Shown here: positions 1-13,381 of the stretch, piece after piece
Layout of the letters: each line of letters starts with the position of its first letter
Numbering within the stretch: position 1 is the stretch's first letter
NCBI RefSeq assembly: GCF_010093225.1
Contig: NZ_PDWM01000033.1
Coordinates: 1 to 35,992, forward strand
Source: Pseudoxanthomonas koreensis
GTDB lineage: Bacteria; Pseudomonadota; Gammaproteobacteria; Xanthomonadales; Xanthomonadaceae
Direction: 5' to 3'
Length of the DNA: 35,992 bases
Program-made: the position numbers and the translations under genes
The notes under the pieces: model-generated
What the model saw: only the letters and a program-made list of their open reading frames with translations
What the model was told of the DNA's origin: nothing
Databases searched by the model: none

Positions 1-56
1 CGCCGAGATCTCCACTCGCCTCTGCGGCGGGAGCGTCAGATGTGGAGAGGAGACAG
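1..56. other. Sequencing adapter remnant at contig end (not genomic)
   Basis: Read 5' to 3' this stretch lines up without gaps to the P5 side of an Illumina Nextera library. Bases 1-15 match the tail of the P5 oligo at 13/15, 16-23 sit where the 8-base i5 index belongs, 24-37 match the Read 1 linker at 11/14, and 38-56 match the Tn5 mosaic end AGATGTGTATAAGAGACAG at 16/19. Nearly all mismatches are A or T changed to G or C, as in a poor-quality consensus. The gene to its right is in its normal frame and sequence up to base 57 and loses all family similarity exactly at 56. The adapter comparison is from memory. Confidence 0.9.
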
Positions 57-290
<234 letters not shown>

Positions 291-303
291 CAGCGCGGCG
301 CCG

Positions 304-816
304 TCAGGAAGGCGTGGCCTCGCCCAGCGGCCGCGACGGGCCTTCGAGGCGGGCGGTGGCCGGCACCAGGGTGGCCACGCCATGGCCGCGCTCGGCCAGG
401 TATTCCAGCCACTTGCCGAGGAAAGTGTTCATGCGCAGGCGATGCCCGACCAGCTCGGCCGGCGGCGGATACAGGCCCACCGCGTCCTGCCAGCGGCGGC
501 CGACGTAGCAGTGGGTGGTCTCGACCTGGCGCGCGTCGGTGTACAGGCGCAGGTAGGCGGACGGATCCGGCTCGCCGGTGAGCGGATCGCGCAGGTCGTA
601 GGTCAGGCGCAGTTCCAGCGTGTACGCGTGCCGCTCCAGCACGTCCAGGCGCAGGTCCAGGCCATCGCCGATGCGGGATACGTAGCTGCCCTCGGCCAGC
701 CGCGCCGGCGCGAACAGGCGCTGCATGCGCGCGTGGTTCTCCGCGTACAGGCCCATCAGCCAGCCGAACCGGCTCAACCGTGGGATGCGCGTGCCATGTG
801 GGGTGACCTGCTGCAT
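304..816 (-). CDS. DUF1249 domain protein (YqiB family)
   Basis: A 170-residue protein recognisable as the DUF1249/YqiB family by the early tryptophan segment ([17 protein letters not shown]), the [21 protein letters not shown] strand region (residues about 55-75), [15 protein letters not shown] and the closing [14 protein letters not shown] motif near residue 145. The family has no established biochemical role. I chose the ATG at 816 because the conserved part begins about 16 residues later; the frame also opens at a GTG 57 bases further upstream with an unconserved Cys/Ala-rich extension. It lies 102 bases downstream of ppsR on the same strand and is followed after 13 bases by the flavin monooxygenase, so it may be in one transcript with either. 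Function cannot be read from the sequence. Confidence 0.85.
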   Translation of the reverse strand: MQQVTPHGTRIPRLSRFGWLMGLYAENHARMQRLFAPARLAEGSYVSRIGDGLDLRLDVLERHAYTLELRLTYDLRDPLTGEPDPSAYLRLYTDARQVETTHCYVGRRWQDAVGLYPPPAELVGHRLRMNTFLGKWLEYLAERGHGVATLVPATARLEGPSRPLGEATPS

Positions 817-918
817 GCGACCGATGCTACACGCTGCGGCGAAGGCGCGGCAGCATTGACCGCCGGCGCGCACCGGCCTACCTTGACTGGACCGGTGCGT
901 GTCGATGCCGCGCCGGCT

Positions 919-1740
919 TCAGAACATCTCCCGCTGCAGCCCCAGGGTCGACAACACCTTGCTCGAGATCTCCTCGATCGAGGTATGGGTGGTGCTCAGC
1001 GTCGGGATCCGCTCCAGGCTGAACATCGCCTCGGCCGCCTGTACCTCGCGGCGGCAGGTTTCCAGCTTGGCGTAGCGCGAATCCGGACGCCGCTCCTGGC
1101 GGATCTGGTGCAGGCGTTCCGGGTCGATGGTCAGGCCGAACAGCTTGCGCCGCCAGGCCTTCAAGCGCGGCGGCAGCCGGTCGCTTTCCAGGTCGCCGTC
1201 GGTCAGCGGGTAGTTGGCCGCCTTGATCCCGTAGTGCAGCGCCAGGTACACGCAGGTGGGCGTCTTCCCCGCGCGCGACACCCCGACCAGGATCACGTCC
1301 GATTCGGCGTAGTCGAAGGCGATGCCGTCGTCGTGGGTGAGCGCGTAGTTCATCGCATTGATGCGGCGGTGGTAGGCCTCGAAATCGACGATGCCGTGCG
1401 CCTGGCCCACGCGCGGCTGGCGCGGTGCGTGGAGTTCGCGTTCCAGCGGCTCGATGAAGGGCGCGAACACGTCCAGCATCAACCCCCCGCTCTCGGCCAG
1501 CACCGAGCTCAGCCCGGCGTCGACGCAGGAATTGACCACGATCGGGCGCACCCCGTGGGCCTCGCCCGCGGCGCGGATCCGCGCACTGGCCTCGCGCGCC
1601 TTGTCGGCGTCGTCGACGAAGGCGATGCGGTCGGTGAGGAAGTGGAAGCCGCTGAACTGGGTCAGCAGGCTGTGGCCGATGGTTTCGGCGGTGATACCGG
1701 TGCCGTCGGACACGTAGAAGACCGGGCGGATGCTGGTCAT
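919..1740 (-). CDS. ppsR: PEP synthase regulatory protein (bifunctional kinase/pyrophosphorylase)
   Basis: PpsR (DUF299 family) inactivates phosphoenolpyruvate synthase by ADP-dependent phosphorylation of an active-site threonine and reactivates it by phosphate-dependent dephosphorylation, giving PPi. The 273-residue product has the family signature [19 protein letters not shown] at the N-terminus and the P-loop [10 protein letters not shown] at residues about 153-162, followed by YLA and the YPL region; the length is normal. The ATG at 1740 is used because it gives the usual family N-terminus ([15 protein letters not shown]). A GTG start 36 bases further upstream is possible but would run over a palindrome likely to be an operator. 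The gene is divergent from its target ppsA across 144 bases, the classical arrangement for this pair. Confidence 0.96.
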   Translation of the reverse strand: MTSIRPVFYVSDGTGITAETIGHSLLTQFSGFHFLTDRIAFVDDADKAREASARIRAAGEAHGVRPIVVNSCVDAGLSSVLAESGGLMLDVFAPFIEPLERELHAPRQPRVGQAHGIVDFEAYHRRINAMNYALTHDDGIAFDYAESDVILVGVSRAGKTPTCVYLALHYGIKAANYPLTDGDLESDRLPPRLKAWRRKLFGLTIDPERLHQIRQERRPDSRYAKLETCRREVQAAEAMFSLERIPTLSTTHTSIEEISSKVLSTLGLQREMF

Positions 1741-1745
1741 GGAAG

Positions 1746-1782
1746 CGTTTTCCCCCTCGAACACGAAAACGGCCACGTTTTC
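1746..1782. promoter_or_regulatory. Palindrome and extra half-site between ppsR and ppsA
   Basis: Three copies of the same 7-mer lie in the divergent promoter region: CGTTTTC at 1746-1752, its complement GAAAACG at 1765-1771, and CGTTTTC again at 1776-1782. The last two form a perfect inverted repeat with spacer GCCA. This has the size and symmetry of a dimeric repressor or activator site. The regulator is not known; in enterobacteria Cra controls ppsA, but this sequence is not an obvious Cra box. Confidence 0.5.
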
Positions 1783-1884
1783 AAGATTTGTATGGCCCGA
1801 TGCTGGGGTGCATCATAACGGTTCCACATATCTCGGGACGGCGGCCATCGCCCGGCCGGGCGGTGGCTCCACGGAGCCTCGCAC

Positions 1885-4257
<2,373 letters not shown>

Positions 4258-4284
4258 CCGGCATCCGGACGCGTTGCAAGCAAG

Positions 4285-4310
4285 AGGCCCGCGCAAGCGG
4301 GCCTTTTTTT
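4285..4310 (+). terminator. Rho-independent terminator of ppsA
   Basis: Perfect 8-bp stem AGGCCCGC/GCGGGCCT closed by a GCAA tetraloop (4293-4296) and followed by seven T residues. It begins 27 bases after the ppsA stop. The reverse strand lacks a good T tract, so it mainly serves ppsA and insulates the convergent orn gene. Confidence 0.93.
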
Positions 4311-4326
4311 CTCTTCTTTCTTCCGG

Positions 4327-4884
4327 CTACAACGCCAGCTTCGCCAGGTTCCGGCGGTAGTGCCGCAGCTCCTCGATCGAATCGTGCACGTCGCTCAGCG
4401 CCGTGTGCGCCGACTGCTTGCGCACCGCTGCCAGCACGTCCGGCGCCCAGCGCCGGGCCAGCTCCTTGACCGTGCTCACGTCCAGGTTGCGGTAGTGGAA
4501 GTACTGCTCCAGCCGCGGCATCAGCCGGTGCAGGAAGCGGCGGTCCTGGCAGATCGAGTTGCCGCACATCGGCGAGGCCTTCGCCGGCACCCATTCGTTG
4601 AGGAAGGCGACGGTCCGCGCCTCGGCCTGGGCCAGGGTCACCTCACTGTCGAGGACGCGCTGCCACAGGCCCGACCGGCCGTGCTGGTTGCGGTTCCACT
4701 CGTCCATTGCCTCCAGCACGGAAAGCGGATGCGCGATCGCCAGCTCCGGACCCTCGGCGAGCACATTGAGCTGGCCGTCGGTGACCACCGTGGCGATCTC
4801 GAGGATCGAATCGGCACCGGTATCCAGCCCGGTCATCTCGAGATCGATCCAGACCAGGCGGTCATTTCCGGCGGCGATGGCCAT
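4327..4884 (-). CDS. orn: Oligoribonuclease
   Basis: A 3'-to-5' exoribonuclease of the DEDDh family that degrades di- and short oligoribonucleotides, including pGpG from cyclic-di-GMP breakdown; cytoplasmic and usually essential in gammaproteobacteria that lack NrnA/NrnB. The 185 residues carry Exo I ([11 protein letters not shown], Asp14 and Glu16), Exo II around [12 protein letters not shown] (Asp114) and Exo [17 protein letters not shown] (His160, Asp165). The ATG at 4884 is preceded by AGGGGAA at good spacing. It is convergent with ppsA and divergent from the DUF2721 gene across 168 bases, so it is probably transcribed alone. Confidence 0.97.
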   Translation of the reverse strand: MAIAAGNDRLVWIDLEMTGLDTGADSILEIATVVTDGQLNVLAEGPELAIAHPLSVLEAMDEWNRNQHGRSGLWQRVLDSEVTLAQAEARTVAFLNEWVPAKASPMCGNSICQDRRFLHRLMPRLEQYFHYRNLDVSTVKELARRWAPDVLAAVRKQSAHTALSDVHDSIEELRHYRRNLAKLAL

Positions 4885-5052
4885 GCGTGTCGGTTCCCCT
4901 GTTTAGTGCGACGTTCGAACCGCGGTCCGCTGACGGAGCCCGGCAAAGGCATGCGATGCCGATTCCGATGCGGATTTCGCAGCCTGCGCAGGCGCTTCCG
5001 CCGCCCGCGCACCGGCTGGCATGATAGCGCAGACCCCGCCACCGGCCGTCCC

Positions 5053-5529
5053 ATGGACTCCGTGAACACCCATTCTGTGCTTGCCGCGATGCTGGCGCCG
5101 GCGTTCTTCCTGACCGCCACCGCATCGCTGCTGCTGTCGGCCAACAACCGCCTGGCGCGCATCATCGACCGTGCCCGCACCCTGCTGCGCGAACTGGCCG
5201 ATATCGAGGATGCGGACGTGCGTGCGCTGTACGAACGCCGCATCGCCATGCAGCGCCGGCGCAGCCTCAACATCATGCGCGCCGGCCAGCTGCTGTACGT
5301 GGCGATCAGCTGTTTCGTCGGCACCAGCCTGGCGGTGTCGGTCGACACCTTCATCGGCCACCGCCTCGGGTCGCTGCCGATCTGGCTGGCCTCGGCCGGG
5401 GTGTTGTCGATGTTCACGGCCAGCATCCTGCTGGCGCGCGAATCCACCCTGGCGGTGACCGCGATCAACGAGGAAATGGACCACCGGCCGACCTACCGCA
5501 AGACCGGCGATGGAACCGCTGGACGATGA
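5053..5529 (+). CDS. DUF2721 family membrane protein
   Basis: A 158-residue inner-membrane protein with three predicted hydrophobic segments: about residues 9-29 (LAAMLAPAFFLTATASLLLS), 78-99 and 108-128. Between the first two lies a charged cytoplasmic stretch rich in Arg and Glu with NNRLARIIDRAR, the most recognisable DUF2721 feature. No enzymatic residues are apparent and the family has no assigned function. The ATG at 5053 is chosen because it begins directly before the first membrane helix; the frame is open far upstream through GC-rich sequence antisense to orn, which is not coding. It ends 33 bases before a possible leader ORF of the next gene on the same strand. Confidence 0.85.
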   Translation: MDSVNTHSVLAAMLAPAFFLTATASLLLSANNRLARIIDRARTLLRELADIEDADVRALYERRIAMQRRRSLNIMRAGQLLYVAISCFVGTSLAVSVDTFIGHRLGSLPIWLASAGVLSMFTASILLARESTLAVTAINEEMDHRPTYRKTGDGTAGR

Positions 5530-5562
5530 CAGGCCGCGCCATAACAGCTTGTATTGAAAGGA

Positions 5563-5655
5563 ATGTCGCCGGAACGTCGCGCGCATGTCGTGTTGCTGTC
5601 GTTTGCCCCTGCTGCTTCCGGCGGCACGATGGCTCCGCCTCGAAGCCCAAGGTGA
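5563..5655 (+). CDS. Possible 30-codon leader peptide ahead of the HTH-2TM gene
   Basis: An ATG preceded by GAAAGGA opens a 30-codon frame (MSPERRAHVVLLSFAPAASG and ten more residues) whose TGA ends four bases before the ATG of the downstream HTH gene. The ribosome site of the HTH gene (AAGGTGA) overlaps this stop. The Shine-Dalgarno sequence is better than that of many true genes here, so translational coupling is plausible. The peptide matches no family I know and could equally be chance. Confidence 0.25.
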   Translation: MSPERRAHVVLLSFAPAASGGTMAPPRSPR

Positions 5656-5659
5656 ACGC

Positions 5660-6220
5660 ATGATCGTCAGGAAATTCAGGCTGCAACGCGGTTGGTCGCA
5701 AAGCCAGCTGGCCGAGATGGTCGGCGTGACCACACGCACGATCCAGCGGATCGAGCAGGGCCAGCGCCCCAGCCTGGAGACGGCCAAGGCATTGGCCTCT
5801 GTCTTCGAGGTTGACCTTTCCACGTTCCAGCCGGAGGCGCCAACCATGAACAGCCAGATGACCGACCCCCATCCCGTCCACCATGCCGATACCCAGGAGG
5901 CGCTTCGCCAGGCCAGGCAGGCCAAGGAGTTCCTCGACTCGGTACCGGAGCTGAAACGGGACGAGCAGGAGGCCATGCTCTATGCCAAGCGGATCAAGGA
6001 ATTCTACGAATTCCTGTTGACCTGGCTGGTGATGGCGCCGGTCTTCGTGTTCTTTTTCCACGACAGGCCCGGCGCGAACATCGTCTACGTGCTGTTCGGT
6101 GCACTGGGCCTGGGCGTGGTCGTCCAGGGCCTGCTGGCGTTTCAGATCCTCATTCTGCCGTTTTTCAGCCCGGACTGGGAACGCAGGCTGGTCGAAAAGC
6201 GCCTGCGCCGCAAGCTCTGA
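5660..6220 (+). CDS. Membrane-anchored XRE-type HTH protein with C-terminal 2TM domain
   Basis: The 186-residue product has two parts. Residues about 1-55 are a Cro/XRE helix-turn-helix (KFRLQRGWSQSQLAEMVGVT, then TRTIQRIEQGQRPSLETAKALA). After a charged linker of about 55 residues, residues about 110-175 match the 2TM domain (PF13239): AKRIKEFYEFLLTWLVMAPV, an FVFFF helix end, and a second helix (NIVYVLFGALGLGVVVQGLL) followed by a basic tail with FFSPDWERRLVEKRL. It should be a transcription factor or membrane-tethered sensor; its target is unknown, most simply its own promoter. The ATG at 5660 has AAGGTGA upstream; an in-frame ATG at 5585 adds 25 unconserved residues. It is convergent with tadA with only three bases between the stops. 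Confidence 0.85.
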   Translation: MIVRKFRLQRGWSQSQLAEMVGVTTRTIQRIEQGQRPSLETAKALASVFEVDLSTFQPEAPTMNSQMTDPHPVHHADTQEALRQARQAKEFLDSVPELKRDEQEAMLYAKRIKEFYEFLLTWLVMAPVFVFFFHDRPGANIVYVLFGALGLGVVVQGLLAFQILILPFFSPDWERRLVEKRLRRKL

Positions 6221-6223
6221 CCC

Positions 6224-6745
6224 TCAGACCGGAGGCTTGCCGCGCTTGGCCCTGAAGTAGTTGGTCAGGCGCCGGCTGGCCTCCTCGCCCAGTACGCCGC
6301 CCTGCACATCCACTCGATGGTTGTGGCGCGGGTCGGCGGCCAGGTCGAACACGCTGCCGCAGGCACCGGTCTTGGGATCGCTCGCGCCGTAGACCAGGCG
6401 CGCCACCCGCGCATGGACCAACGCCATCGCGCACATCGCGCAGGGCTCGAGCGTGACGTACAGGGTGGCGCCGACCAGGCGGTGGTTGCCCAGCGCCCGA
6501 CCGGCCTGGCGCATGGCCATGATCTCGGCGTGTGCGCTGGGGTCGTGTTCGGCGATGTTGCGGTTCCAGCCCTCGCCCAGCAGCCCGCCATCGGCGTCGA
6601 CCAGCACCGCGCCCACGGGAATCTCGTCGAACTCGCGTTCGGCGCGATCGGCGAGCGTGAAGGCATGGCGCATCCAGCGCTCGTCCAGCGCCACCTGCCC
6701 CACCGGGGCCACGGGAGTACCCTCGTCGGCGGGATCGGCCGTCAT
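6224..6745 (-). CDS. tadA: tRNA-specific adenosine deaminase
   Basis: Deaminates adenosine-34 to inosine in the anticodon of tRNA-Arg(ACG), an essential wobble modification. The 173 residues contain the zinc deaminase signature: HAE (His72, catalytic Glu74) and PCAMC (Cys102, Cys105), plus the substrate-binding loop [15 protein letters not shown] and the C-terminal [15 protein letters not shown]. The roughly 20-residue N-terminal leader before [12 protein letters not shown] is longer than in E. coli. It starts 17 bases after guaA and is probably cotranscribed with it. Confidence 0.96.
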   Translation of the reverse strand: MTADPADEGTPVAPVGQVALDERWMRHAFTLADRAEREFDEIPVGAVLVDADGGLLGEGWNRNIAEHDPSAHAEIMAMRQAGRALGNHRLVGATLYVTLEPCAMCAMALVHARVARLVYGASDPKTGACGSVFDLAADPRHNHRVDVQGGVLGEEASRRLTNYFRAKRGKPPV

Positions 6746-6762
6746 CGCTGCGCCGCCTCCGC

Positions 6763-8331
<1,569 letters not shown>

Positions 8332-8390
8332 CGGCTGCCGGCGCTGGGCTTCGTTGTAGGGGGTGGTCGCCATCCATGGCGGGATGTCGC

Positions 8391-8466
8391 GCGCTCCGGA
8401 GCGCCCGGCCCGGTCATCCTGACCGGGCGTTCGACAGGCCGCGCGGCAGTGCCGCGCAAGCGGCCT
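8391..8466. repeat. Three consecutive inverted repeats in the guaB-guaA spacer
   Basis: The spacer holds three back-to-back hairpins: the perfect 14-bp palindrome GCGCTCCGGAGCGC (8391-8404); a 9-bp stem GCCCGGTCA/TGACCGGGC with loop TCC (8408-8428); and a nested hairpin with outer arms AGGCCGC/GCGGCCT (8436-8442, 8460-8466) and inner arms GCGGCA/TGCCGC (8443-8448, 8450-8455). None is followed by a T tract on the transcribed (minus) strand, so these are not ordinary terminators. They may stabilise the mRNA or set the guaB:guaA ratio. Confidence 0.75.
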
Positions 8467-8469
8467 GCC

Positions 8470-9965
<1,496 letters not shown>

Positions 9966-10058
9966 CCCATGAACCGGGTGGGCCGGCCTGCCTTGCGCGT
10001 GGCATCCAGCGTTCCGGTGGCGGCGGGTCTGGGGTGGGTGCGGGGCAAGGTCGCCGAG

Positions 10059-10160
10059 GCGTCCCGGTGCGATGCCTGCCGCCGCTCATGTCCCCCGGAA
10101 CCGGCCGATGGCCGGTTCCTCCTCCTTTACTTCCCGTCGGCAGGCATCGCACCGGGACGC
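10059..10160. repeat. 102-bp element with perfect 23-bp inverted ends, upstream of guaB
   Basis: The spacer between folD and guaB (9937-10240, 304 bases) has no credible gene. Its main content is this element: 10059-10081 and 10138-10160 are perfect 23-base inverted repeats (left arm begins GCGTCCCGGTGCGATGCCTG). Inside is a second perfect hairpin with 10-bp arms, GGAACCGGCC/GGCCGGTTCC (10097-10106 and 10110-10119) around GAT. The whole could fold as a long hairpin in RNA or a cruciform in DNA. It looks like a small palindromic mobile unit or a structured leader. No flanking direct repeat was obvious, and it lies upstream of the predicted guaB promoter. The rest of the spacer holds only that promoter. 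Confidence 0.85.
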
Positions 10161-10240
10161 TTCAGGGTGGTTGGCCCGCGGACAGGAGCGGAAGCCGCGC
10201 CTGGCCTGGAGGGACCGTTGCGCGTGCGCAGCTTGCTGGC

Positions 10241-11104
10241 TCAGGCCCCTTCCAGCGCTTCGACCGCCTCGATCGTGTTCTGCATCAGGGTGGCCACGGT
10301 CATCGGGCCGACCCCGCCGGGGACCGGGGTGATCCAGCTGGCCCGCTGTTCGGCGGCCTCATAGCCGACGTCGCCGACCAGGCGGCCGTCGTCGAGGCGG
10401 TTGATGCCGACGTCGATCACCACCGCGCCGGGCTTGACCCATTCGCCCGGGATGATGCCCGGCCGGCCCACCGCCACCACCAGGATGTCGGCGTCGCGGA
10501 CGCGGGCTTCCAGCACGTCGCGCGGGGTGAACTTGTGGCAGCTGGTGACGGTGCAGCCGGCGATCAGCAGTTCCAGCGCCATCGGCCGGCCGACGTGGTT
10601 GCTCACGCCGACGATGGTCGCGTTGCGGCCGCGCACCGGGCGGTCGGTGTGGGCCAGCAGGGTCATGATCCCGCGCGGGGTGCACGGGCGCAGGCCGAAC
10701 TGGCGCAGGGCCAGGTGGCCGACGTTGGCCGGGTGGAAGCCGTCCACGTCCTTGCGCGGGTCGATCCGGTCGATCAGTGCGGTGGCGTCGGCGATGCCCG
10801 GCAGCGGCAGCTGGACCAGGATGCCGTGGATCGCCGGATCGGCGTTCAGGCGGTCGATCAGGGCCAGGATCTGCGCTTCGGAGGTGCCGGCCGGCAGGTC
10901 GTGGTCGTAGGCCTCGATCCCGACCCTCTCGGCCGCGCGGCGCTTGTTGCGCACGTATACAGCCGACGCCGGGTCCGAACCGACCAGCACCACCGCCAGG
11001 CCGGGACGGGCATGGCCGGCGGCCAGGCGGGCGTCGACCCGGGCCTTCAGTTGTTCGAGCAGGGCGTCAGCGACGCGGCGGCCATCGAGGATGCGGGCGG
11101 TCAT
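10241..11104 (-). CDS. folD: Bifunctional methylenetetrahydrofolate dehydrogenase/cyclohydrolase
   Basis: Interconverts 5,10-methylene-, methenyl- and 10-formyl-tetrahydrofolate with NADP, supplying formyl groups for purine synthesis, in keeping with the adjacent guaB and guaA. The 287-residue protein shows the folate-site pair Tyr50 and Lys54 in [13 protein letters not shown], then [18 protein letters not shown], and the Rossmann segment [18 protein letters not shown]. The C-terminus [16 protein letters not shown] is fully conserved. The ATG at 11104 gives the standard MTARILDG start; an ATG 36 bases upstream would add an unconserved basic leader. It is divergent from the DUF1244 gene across 76 bases and separated from guaB by the inverted-repeat spacer. 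Confidence 0.97.
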   Translation of the reverse strand: MTARILDGRRVADALLEQLKARVDARLAAGHARPGLAVVLVGSDPASAVYVRNKRRAAERVGIEAYDHDLPAGTSEAQILALIDRLNADPAIHGILVQLPLPGIADATALIDRIDPRKDVDGFHPANVGHLALRQFGLRPCTPRGIMTLLAHTDRPVRGRNATIVGVSNHVGRPMALELLIAGCTVTSCHKFTPRDVLEARVRDADILVVAVGRPGIIPGEWVKPGAVVIDVGINRLDDGRLVGDVGYEAAEQRASWITPVPGGVGPMTVATLMQNTIEAVEALEGA

Positions 11105-11180
11105 CGGGAGCTTGCGGGCGCGGGCGGGGAATCGGCACATTGTCCCCGATTCGGCAACCATCAGGGAAGGGAGACGACCC

Positions 11181-11477
11181 GTGGTCGACACCGTGCAACT
11201 GGAAGCGGCGGCCTTCCGCCGCCTGCTCCGCCACCTCAACCAGGATCGGCCGGACGTGCAGAACATCGACCTGATGATCCTGGCCGGCTTCTGCCGCAAC
11301 TGCCTGGCCGACTGGTACCGGGAGGCGGCGGAGGCCGCGGGGCAGCCGCTGGACAAGGACCAGGCGCGCGAGGCGGTGTACGGCATGCCGTTCGCCGAAT
11401 GGAAGGCCCGCCACCAGGCCGAGGCCACGCCCGAACAGCTCGCCGCCTTCGAAGCCGCCCGCCGCAAGCACCCGTAG
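11181..11477 (+). CDS. DUF1244 domain protein
   Basis: A 98-residue cytoplasmic protein belonging to DUF1244 (PF06844) by the block [20 protein letters not shown] (about 31-50), [20 protein letters not shown] and [13 protein letters not shown]. The GFCRNC pair of cysteines and the following DWY are the most conserved positions and could bind metal, but no activity is established for the family. Translation starts at GTG 11181, chosen because AAGGGAG lies about eight bases upstream; a second GTG four codons on is possible. It is the only rightward gene between tadA and the fad operon. Its TAG stop is part of the REP palindrome that also ends the convergent antiporter gene. Confidence 0.88.
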   Translation: MVDTVQLEAAAFRRLLRHLNQDRPDVQNIDLMILAGFCRNCLADWYREAAEAAGQPLDKDQAREAVYGMPFAEWKARHQAEATPEQLAAFEAARRKHP

Positions 11478-11500
11478 GAGCCCGTTCCAGGGGCACCTAC
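11474..11500. repeat. REP (GTAG-type) palindrome between convergent genes
   Basis: An imperfect 27-base palindrome: GTAGG (11474-11478), mismatched A, GCCC, loop, GGGC, mismatched A, CCTAC (11496-11500). The GTAGGAGC end resembles the REP family of Pseudomonas and the SMAG elements of Stenotrophomonas, which carry a terminal GTAG. The TAG in each GTAG end is a stop codon: 11475-11477 for the DUF1244 gene and 11497-11499 (minus strand) for the antiporter. Confidence 0.8.
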
Positions 11501-13323
11501 AGTGGCGGGGGTTTGCCGTCCGCCTGGTCCAGGCGCTTCGATTCGCGCAGCGGGGTGGTGAACGGCGTCGGCGTGGCCGGCGCGGTGTTGCCGATGATCA
11601 GCGGCCGCCCGGCGCGCACGTCCCCGGCCGCCAGCTCCAGCGCGAAACGCTCGCCATCGAGCCGGCGCACTTCTTCGGACACCTGCGCGGCCTCCTCCGG
11701 ATCGACGCCCAGCGACTCGAGCGCGGCCTGGCCGAAGCGCACCGCCGATTCGAAGGTCTCGCGGATCTGGTAGTCCACGTCCAGCCCGACCAGTTCCAGC
11801 GCGTGTTCGCGGTCGAATGCGCGCACCAGCAGCCGCGCCTGCGGGAACTGCCCGCGACACAGCGCGGCGATCTGGCTGGCCGCGGCGCGGTCGTCGATGC
11901 ACACCGCGATCACCCGCGCGGTGTGCGCCCCCGATGCATGCAGCACGTCGAGCCGGCGGCCGTCGCCGTAATAGACCTTGAAGCCGAATTCCGAAGCGCT
12001 CCGGATCATCTCGATATCCGTGTCGATGATGGTCACGTCGACGTCGCGGGCCAGCAGGCCCTGGCTCATCACCTGTCCGAAGCGTCCGAAACCGATGATC
12101 AGCACGCTGCCCGACAGCCCGTCGGCCACGTCCACGCCTTCGAACGAGGACGCCTGGTCGTAGCGGGTGAAGCGGCGCACCAGCAGCACCACCAGCGGGG
12201 TCAGCGCCATCGACAGGACCACGATCGCGGTCAGGTTGGCGTTGGCGGCGCCATCGATCACCCCGGCGGCCTGCGCCGCGGCGAACAGCACGAACGCGAA
12301 CTCGCCGCCCTGGGCCATAAGCACCGCACGGTCCAGGGCCTCCGCATGGCTGCTGCGGGTGACGCGCGCGACCAGGTAGATGCACGCCGCCTTGGCCAGC
12401 ATCATCGCCAGCACGCCGGACAGGATCAGCGGCCAGGCCGCGGCGACCACCGCCAGGTCCAGGGCCATGCCGACCGCAAGGAAGAACAGGCCCAGCAGCA
12501 GCCCGCGGAACGGCTCGATGTCCGCTTCCAGCTGGTGGCGGAAGGTTGACTCGGACAGCAGCACGCCGGCCAGGAACGCCCCCATCGCCATCGACAGCCC
12601 GCCGATCTCCATCAGCAGGGCCGCGCCCAGCACCACCAGCAGCGCCGCGGCGGTCATCAGTTCGCGCGCCTGCACCCGCGCCAGCAGGCGGAACATCGGG
12701 TTGAGCAGCCAGATGCCCGCCGCGACCAGGCCGGCCAGCGCCGCCGCCGCGGTCAGCACGGCGGCCAGGCGGCCGCCCCCGGCCTCGGGCGGCAGCGGCG
12801 ACATGAACGCCACCAGCGCCAGCAGCGGCACGATCAGCAGGTCCTCGAACAGCAGGATCGAGACGATCTTCTGCCCGCGCGGCAGGGCAATGTCGCCGCG
12901 CTCGCTGAGCAACTGCATCACGATCGCGGTCGAGGTGAGGACGAAGCCGGCCGCGCCGACGAACGCGGTCCGCGGCGGCAACCCGCACAGCATCGCCACC
13001 GCGGTGAGCGCCAGCGTGCAGCTGGCGATCTGCAGCGTGCCGAGGCCGAAGATCTCCCGGCGCAGGCTCCACAGGTGCGAGGGCCGCAGTTCCAGGCCGA
13101 TCACGAACAGGAACATGACCACGCCCAGTTCGGCCACGTGCAGGATCGCCTGCGGGTCGGTGAACCAGCCGAATCCGAACGGGCCGATGACCAGGCCGGC
13201 GCTGAGGTAACCGAGCACCGATCCCAGGCCCAGGCGCCGGAACACCGGCACCATCACCACCGCCGCACCGAGCAGCGCGACGATCCTGACCAGCTCGATC
13301 CCGCTGCCGCCTTCGACCGCCAT
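11497..13323 (-). CDS. CPA2-family monovalent cation:proton antiporter with RCK domain (KefB/KefC/YbaL-like)
   Basis: A 608-residue inner-membrane transporter. Residues about 8-385 are the Na/H exchanger domain with 11-13 hydrophobic helices, including [23 protein letters not shown], the FEDLLIVP motif with its likely ion-binding Asp, and the [11 protein letters not shown] helix. Residues about 408-525 are a TrkA-N/RCK nucleotide-binding domain ([17 protein letters not shown], then VTIIDTD). A variable tail of about 80 residues follows. KefB/KefC are glutathione-gated potassium efflux systems that acidify the cytoplasm during electrophile stress; YbaL and RosB are relatives. No KefF/KefG subunit is nearby, so I cannot choose among them. 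AAGGAG precedes the ATG. It lies 58 bases downstream of moeB and ends inside a REP palindrome. Confidence 0.9.
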   Translation of the reverse strand: MAVEGGSGIELVRIVALLGAAVVMVPVFRRLGLGSVLGYLSAGLVIGPFGFGWFTDPQAILHVAELGVVMFLFVIGLELRPSHLWSLRREIFGLGTLQIASCTLALTAVAMLCGLPPRTAFVGAAGFVLTSTAIVMQLLSERGDIALPRGQKIVSILLFEDLLIVPLLALVAFMSPLPPEAGGGRLAAVLTAAAALAGLVAAGIWLLNPMFRLLARVQARELMTAAALLVVLGAALLMEIGGLSMAMGAFLAGVLLSESTFRHQLEADIEPFRGLLLGLFFLAVGMALDLAVVAAAWPLILSGVLAMMLAKAACIYLVARVTRSSHAEALDRAVLMAQGGEFAFVLFAAAQAAGVIDGAANANLTAIVVLSMALTPLVVLLVRRFTRYDQASSFEGVDVADGLSGSVLIIGFGRFGQVMSQGLLARDVDVTIIDTDIEMIRSASEFGFKVYYGDGRRLDVLHASGAHTARVIAVCIDDRAAASQIAALCRGQFPQARLLVRAFDREHALELVGLDVDYQIRETFESAVRFGQAALESLGVDPEEAAQVSEEVRRLDGERFALELAAGDVRAGRPLIIGNTAPATPTPFTTPLRESKRLDQADGKPPPL

Positions 13324-13381
13324 CGCGTCGCTCCTTGCATGGCCGGCGCGCGCGTCGGCGTGATGTCACGTTGAGCGGCGC

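Noticed and set aside
1-56. End of a natural Tn5/IS50-type transposon
   Set aside because: The mosaic end alone would allow it, but the adjoining bases match the synthetic Read 1 linker, an index-length gap and the P5 oligo tail. The other end of the window carries the mirror image, which a natural IS50 would not.
871-897. Inverted repeat CACCGG/CCGGTG between ppsR and the DUF1249 gene
   Set aside because: Arms of six bases around a 15-base loop and no T tract; expected by chance in such GC-rich DNA.
1741-1776. Longer PpsR starting at GTG 1776
   Set aside because: The extra 12 residues are not part of the family N-terminus and would cover the promoter palindrome; no better ribosome site supports it.
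4982-4993. GCCTGCGCAGGC palindrome between orn and the DUF2721 gene
   Set aside because: A single 12-base GC palindrome without repeats, spacing or promoter context that would mark it as an operator.
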